Source: Actinomycetota bacterium
GTDB lineage: Bacteria > Actinomycetota > Actinomycetes > Nanopelagicales > Nanopelagicaceae
Assembly: GCA_947465365.1 (NCBI GenBank)
Contig: CANIAV010000037.1
Location: 1-7,413, forward strand
DNA: 7,413 bases
Direction of reading: 5' to 3'
Shown here: in pieces, positions 5,952 through 7,413 of the stretch
Layout: each line of letters begins with the position of its first letter
How positions within the stretch are numbered: position 1 is the first letter of the stretch
Notes under the pieces: generated by a model
Told to the model about the DNA's origin: nothing
What the model saw: the letters and a program-made list of their open reading frames with translations, nothing else
The model's database searches: none
Made by a program: the position numbers and the translations under genes

Positions 5952-7265
5952 TTAAGGAGTTAGGACGCGAATATTTGAAAGCGGAACGGAAGATTTTGTA
6001 AGAACGCTGCCCGGTGCCAATGGGAAATATCCGTAGCCGCTCTTGGTCGCAATTAAGCCAGCGCCATAGGTGCCTTTGGAAACCTTTATAAATGTAAATG
6101 ATCGCACCCCATCCGGAATTTGCGCGGTTGCAATTTCATCTCCTTTTATGGAAATTACCTTTCGCTTGCCATTACTGAAGAAGAGCTCTAGTTCTATCTT
6201 TATCGCTGCACCGATTAATACGAGCTGGGGGCTAAGTCCTGCAGTTGCGAAAGTAACCTCAGCTAATTCAGGGGCAGATGTACTCCAAATGAAATCGGTT
6301 TTATTCTCCGCAATGGTCGGTGATAAGACTGAGGCCACGATTGGCTCATCTGAGGTGATATGCAAACCAAATTTGCTCGCCGGAAGGTTGGGGTTTAAAT
6401 CTAAAGTTACGACCGAGCCCGCCTTTACAATCCTATTTTCTAATCCAGATGGGATAAAACTTCCATCCGTTGATAGAACTTTGACAGTGATGTGAGCATC
6501 TAGTTCACCGGGCGCAAGTATGCGCAGCGAATGAGGGAGTTCTACCGATTTAGAACCGACTTTTCGTACAGTATGCGGAATAGCTGGAATGTAAATATCT
6601 CTTTGCGCGTGTGGGGCAAAGTTGATGATATCTCCGCCTAGGGCCTTGAGTCCTCGACCACGTTCATCGATCATGTAACTAGTGACTCGACCAGATCGTG
6701 TTAGGGCTTGCACTACGACTTCCCGTGAACCAGGCGATAGAGATACCAGGCTAACTTCCATGGAAGAATTTGCCTTTAATGAAATTGGCTTTGTAGGTTG
6801 CGCACCGATCTCATTCCAGACTAATAAATCAACGACTGCCGAGCTGAGTCCACTATTTACCAACAGAATTCGGCTCTTACTTGTTACATCAGCGGCTCCA
6901 CCCACAAACCATTGTTCACTTTGAAGAGATGAACAGATTGTTGCTCCCGCCCATACCCCTTTACGGATTTGCCAGACGATAGGTGTTGCGCCTTGAGATT
7001 CAACAATAGCTGGCGCTTTCGTCTGTAGATAGCGAAGGGTTTGTGATGGAATAAACGAGAGCGACTTCGTCCCCGCAAGGCGCAATTGCGTCTTGTTTGA
7101 GGGAAGAGAAATTGCAGTTGTTAAATTCGCAGGAGTAGGTGGGCACACTACTGCCGGATAATTTGTTGAAAATTGGCTACTGGAAAGTCCAACGTTTAAT
7201 CCATTTGCCACAATAACTGCTGCGATAGCTGAAATCGCTATAAAAGTTGGCCTCTGAACTCTCAT
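5952..7265 (-). CDS. DUF5719-like signal-anchored extracytoplasmic protein
   Basis: A 437-residue protein with a short basic start and one hydrophobic segment (about 7-27), which should export it or anchor it with the rest outside the cell. The remainder is rich in beta-type sequence (many V, I, S and T) with no recognisable catalytic motif. C41 (VVCPP) and C111 (TICSSL) are the only visible cysteines in the N-terminal part and may form a disulfide. C111 is followed by EQWFVGG, which resembles the conserved C...WxxGG region of DUF5719. The ATG at 7265 overlaps the stop of the upstream glycosyltransferase gene as ATGA, so the two are almost certainly translated together and may work in the same surface process. 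A function in glycan assembly or cell-wall attachment is only inferred from position. No strong Shine-Dalgarno is seen, which fits coupling. Confidence 0.8.
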   Translation of the reverse strand: MRVQRPTFIAISAIAAVIVANGLNVGLSSSQFSTNYPAVVCPPTPANLTTAISLPSNKTQLRLAGTKSLSFIPSQTLRYLQTKAPAIVESQGATPIVWQIRKGVWAGATICSSLQSEQWFVGGAADVTSKSRILLVNSGLSSAVVDLLVWNEIGAQPTKPISLKANSSMEVSLVSLSPGSREVVVQALTRSGRVTSYMIDERGRGLKALGGDIINFAPHAQRDIYIPAIPHTVRKVGSKSVELPHSLRILAPGELDAHITVKVLSTDGSFIPSGLENRIVKAGSVVTLDLNPNLPASKFGLHITSDEPIVASVLSPTIAENKTDFIWSTSAPELAEVTFATAGLSPQLVLIGAAIKIELELFFSNGKRKVISIKGDEIATAQIPDGVRSFTFIKVSKGTYGAGLIATKSGYGYFPLAPGSVLTKSSVPLSNIRVLTP

Positions 7266-7413
7266 GCTAATTCCGCATCTTCAATTTCGCGGCGACGTCG
7301 GCCAGCAGGCAACGCCAGAACTAAAACGGTAATGAAGAAGATAACTTGTAGAGAAATCCAAGCCCGTCGCGAAGTTCCGTCATAAATCACATTTACTAAT
7401 CCAGGTTTATTAA
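7262..7413 (-). CDS. C-terminal end of a membrane protein, probably a family 2 glycosyltransferase (5' part beyond window)
   Basis: The frame enters from the right edge and gives about 50 residues before TGA at 7264-7262. It reads YDGTSRRAW, then a hydrophobic membrane segment (ISLQVIFFITVLVLALP), then a basic tail GRRRREIEDAELA. No catalytic domain lies in the window. I call it a glycosyltransferase because in Actinobacteria a large membrane GT2 protein with this kind of tail (last membrane helix ending LP, then an Arg cluster) usually precedes the DUF5719 gene. The reading frame and the membrane helix are seen directly; the family is inferred. Its stop overlaps the next start by four bases (ATGA). 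Confidence 0.65.
   Translation of the reverse strand, partial: NKPGLVNVIYDGTSRRAWISLQVIFFITVLVLALPAGRRRREIEDAELA

Noticed and set aside
6070..6495. Plus-strand open frame of 141 codons opposite the DUF5719-like gene
   Set aside because: It lies wholly antisense to a convincing gene, has no recognisable domain, and its composition mirrors the opposite strand.
1..7413. Mobile elements, CRISPR arrays, tRNA or rRNA genes, phage or defence genes
   Set aside because: No transposase, integrase, direct-repeat array or RNA gene sequence was seen; the window is a compact housekeeping region.

Overview
All genes in this window lie on the minus strand and read from right to left. The gene set (MtrA/MtrB, a DUF3499-type protein, a DUF5719-type protein, a membrane glycosyltransferase and phosphomannomutase) is characteristic of Actinobacteria. 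Base composition looks to be around the mid-40s % GC, intergenic gaps are tiny, and stops and starts repeatedly overlap (ATGA, TAATG, one-base gaps). That combination suggests a streamlined, low-GC actinobacterium, such as the freshwater Nanopelagicales (acI) lineage. This is inference from gene content and was not tested by a search.

Right-hand part (about 7413 to 4129), surface glycan block. In transcription order it holds: the C-terminal end of a membrane glycosyltransferase (cut by the window edge); a signal-anchored DUF5719-like protein that overlaps it by ATGA; a small Cys/His DUF3499-like protein; and phosphomannomutase/phosphoglucomutase (manB). The conserved N-terminus of manB lies upstream of every ATG/GTG/TTG in its frame, so it probably starts at ATT at 5475. 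This would be an unusual start codon. ManB would supply sugar-1-phosphate precursors for glycosyltransferases such as its neighbour.

Middle (4128 to 4000). The only sizeable intergenic gap is about 130 nt. It contains possible hairpins and ends in a strong Shine-Dalgarno for ahcY. It is the most likely control point between the glycan block and the next block.

Left-hand part (3999 to 1). S-adenosylhomocysteine hydrolase of the short (archaeal/Thermotoga-like) form, with a GTG start, is followed by the response regulator MtrA (TAATG overlap), the sensor kinase MtrB (one-base gap) and the N-terminal 136 residues of a ComF-family phosphoribosyltransferase. In Mycobacterium tuberculosis the order is sahH-tmk-mtrA-mtrB-lpqB, with the ComF-like gene next. 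Here tmk and lpqB are both missing from their usual positions, so MtrAB has no LpqB partner gene at its locus.

I see no mobile element, CRISPR array, tRNA, rRNA or phage gene, and no dramatic new system. The points most worth a second look are the ATT start of manB, the missing lpqB, the short-form SAH hydrolase and the possible structured leader of ahcY.
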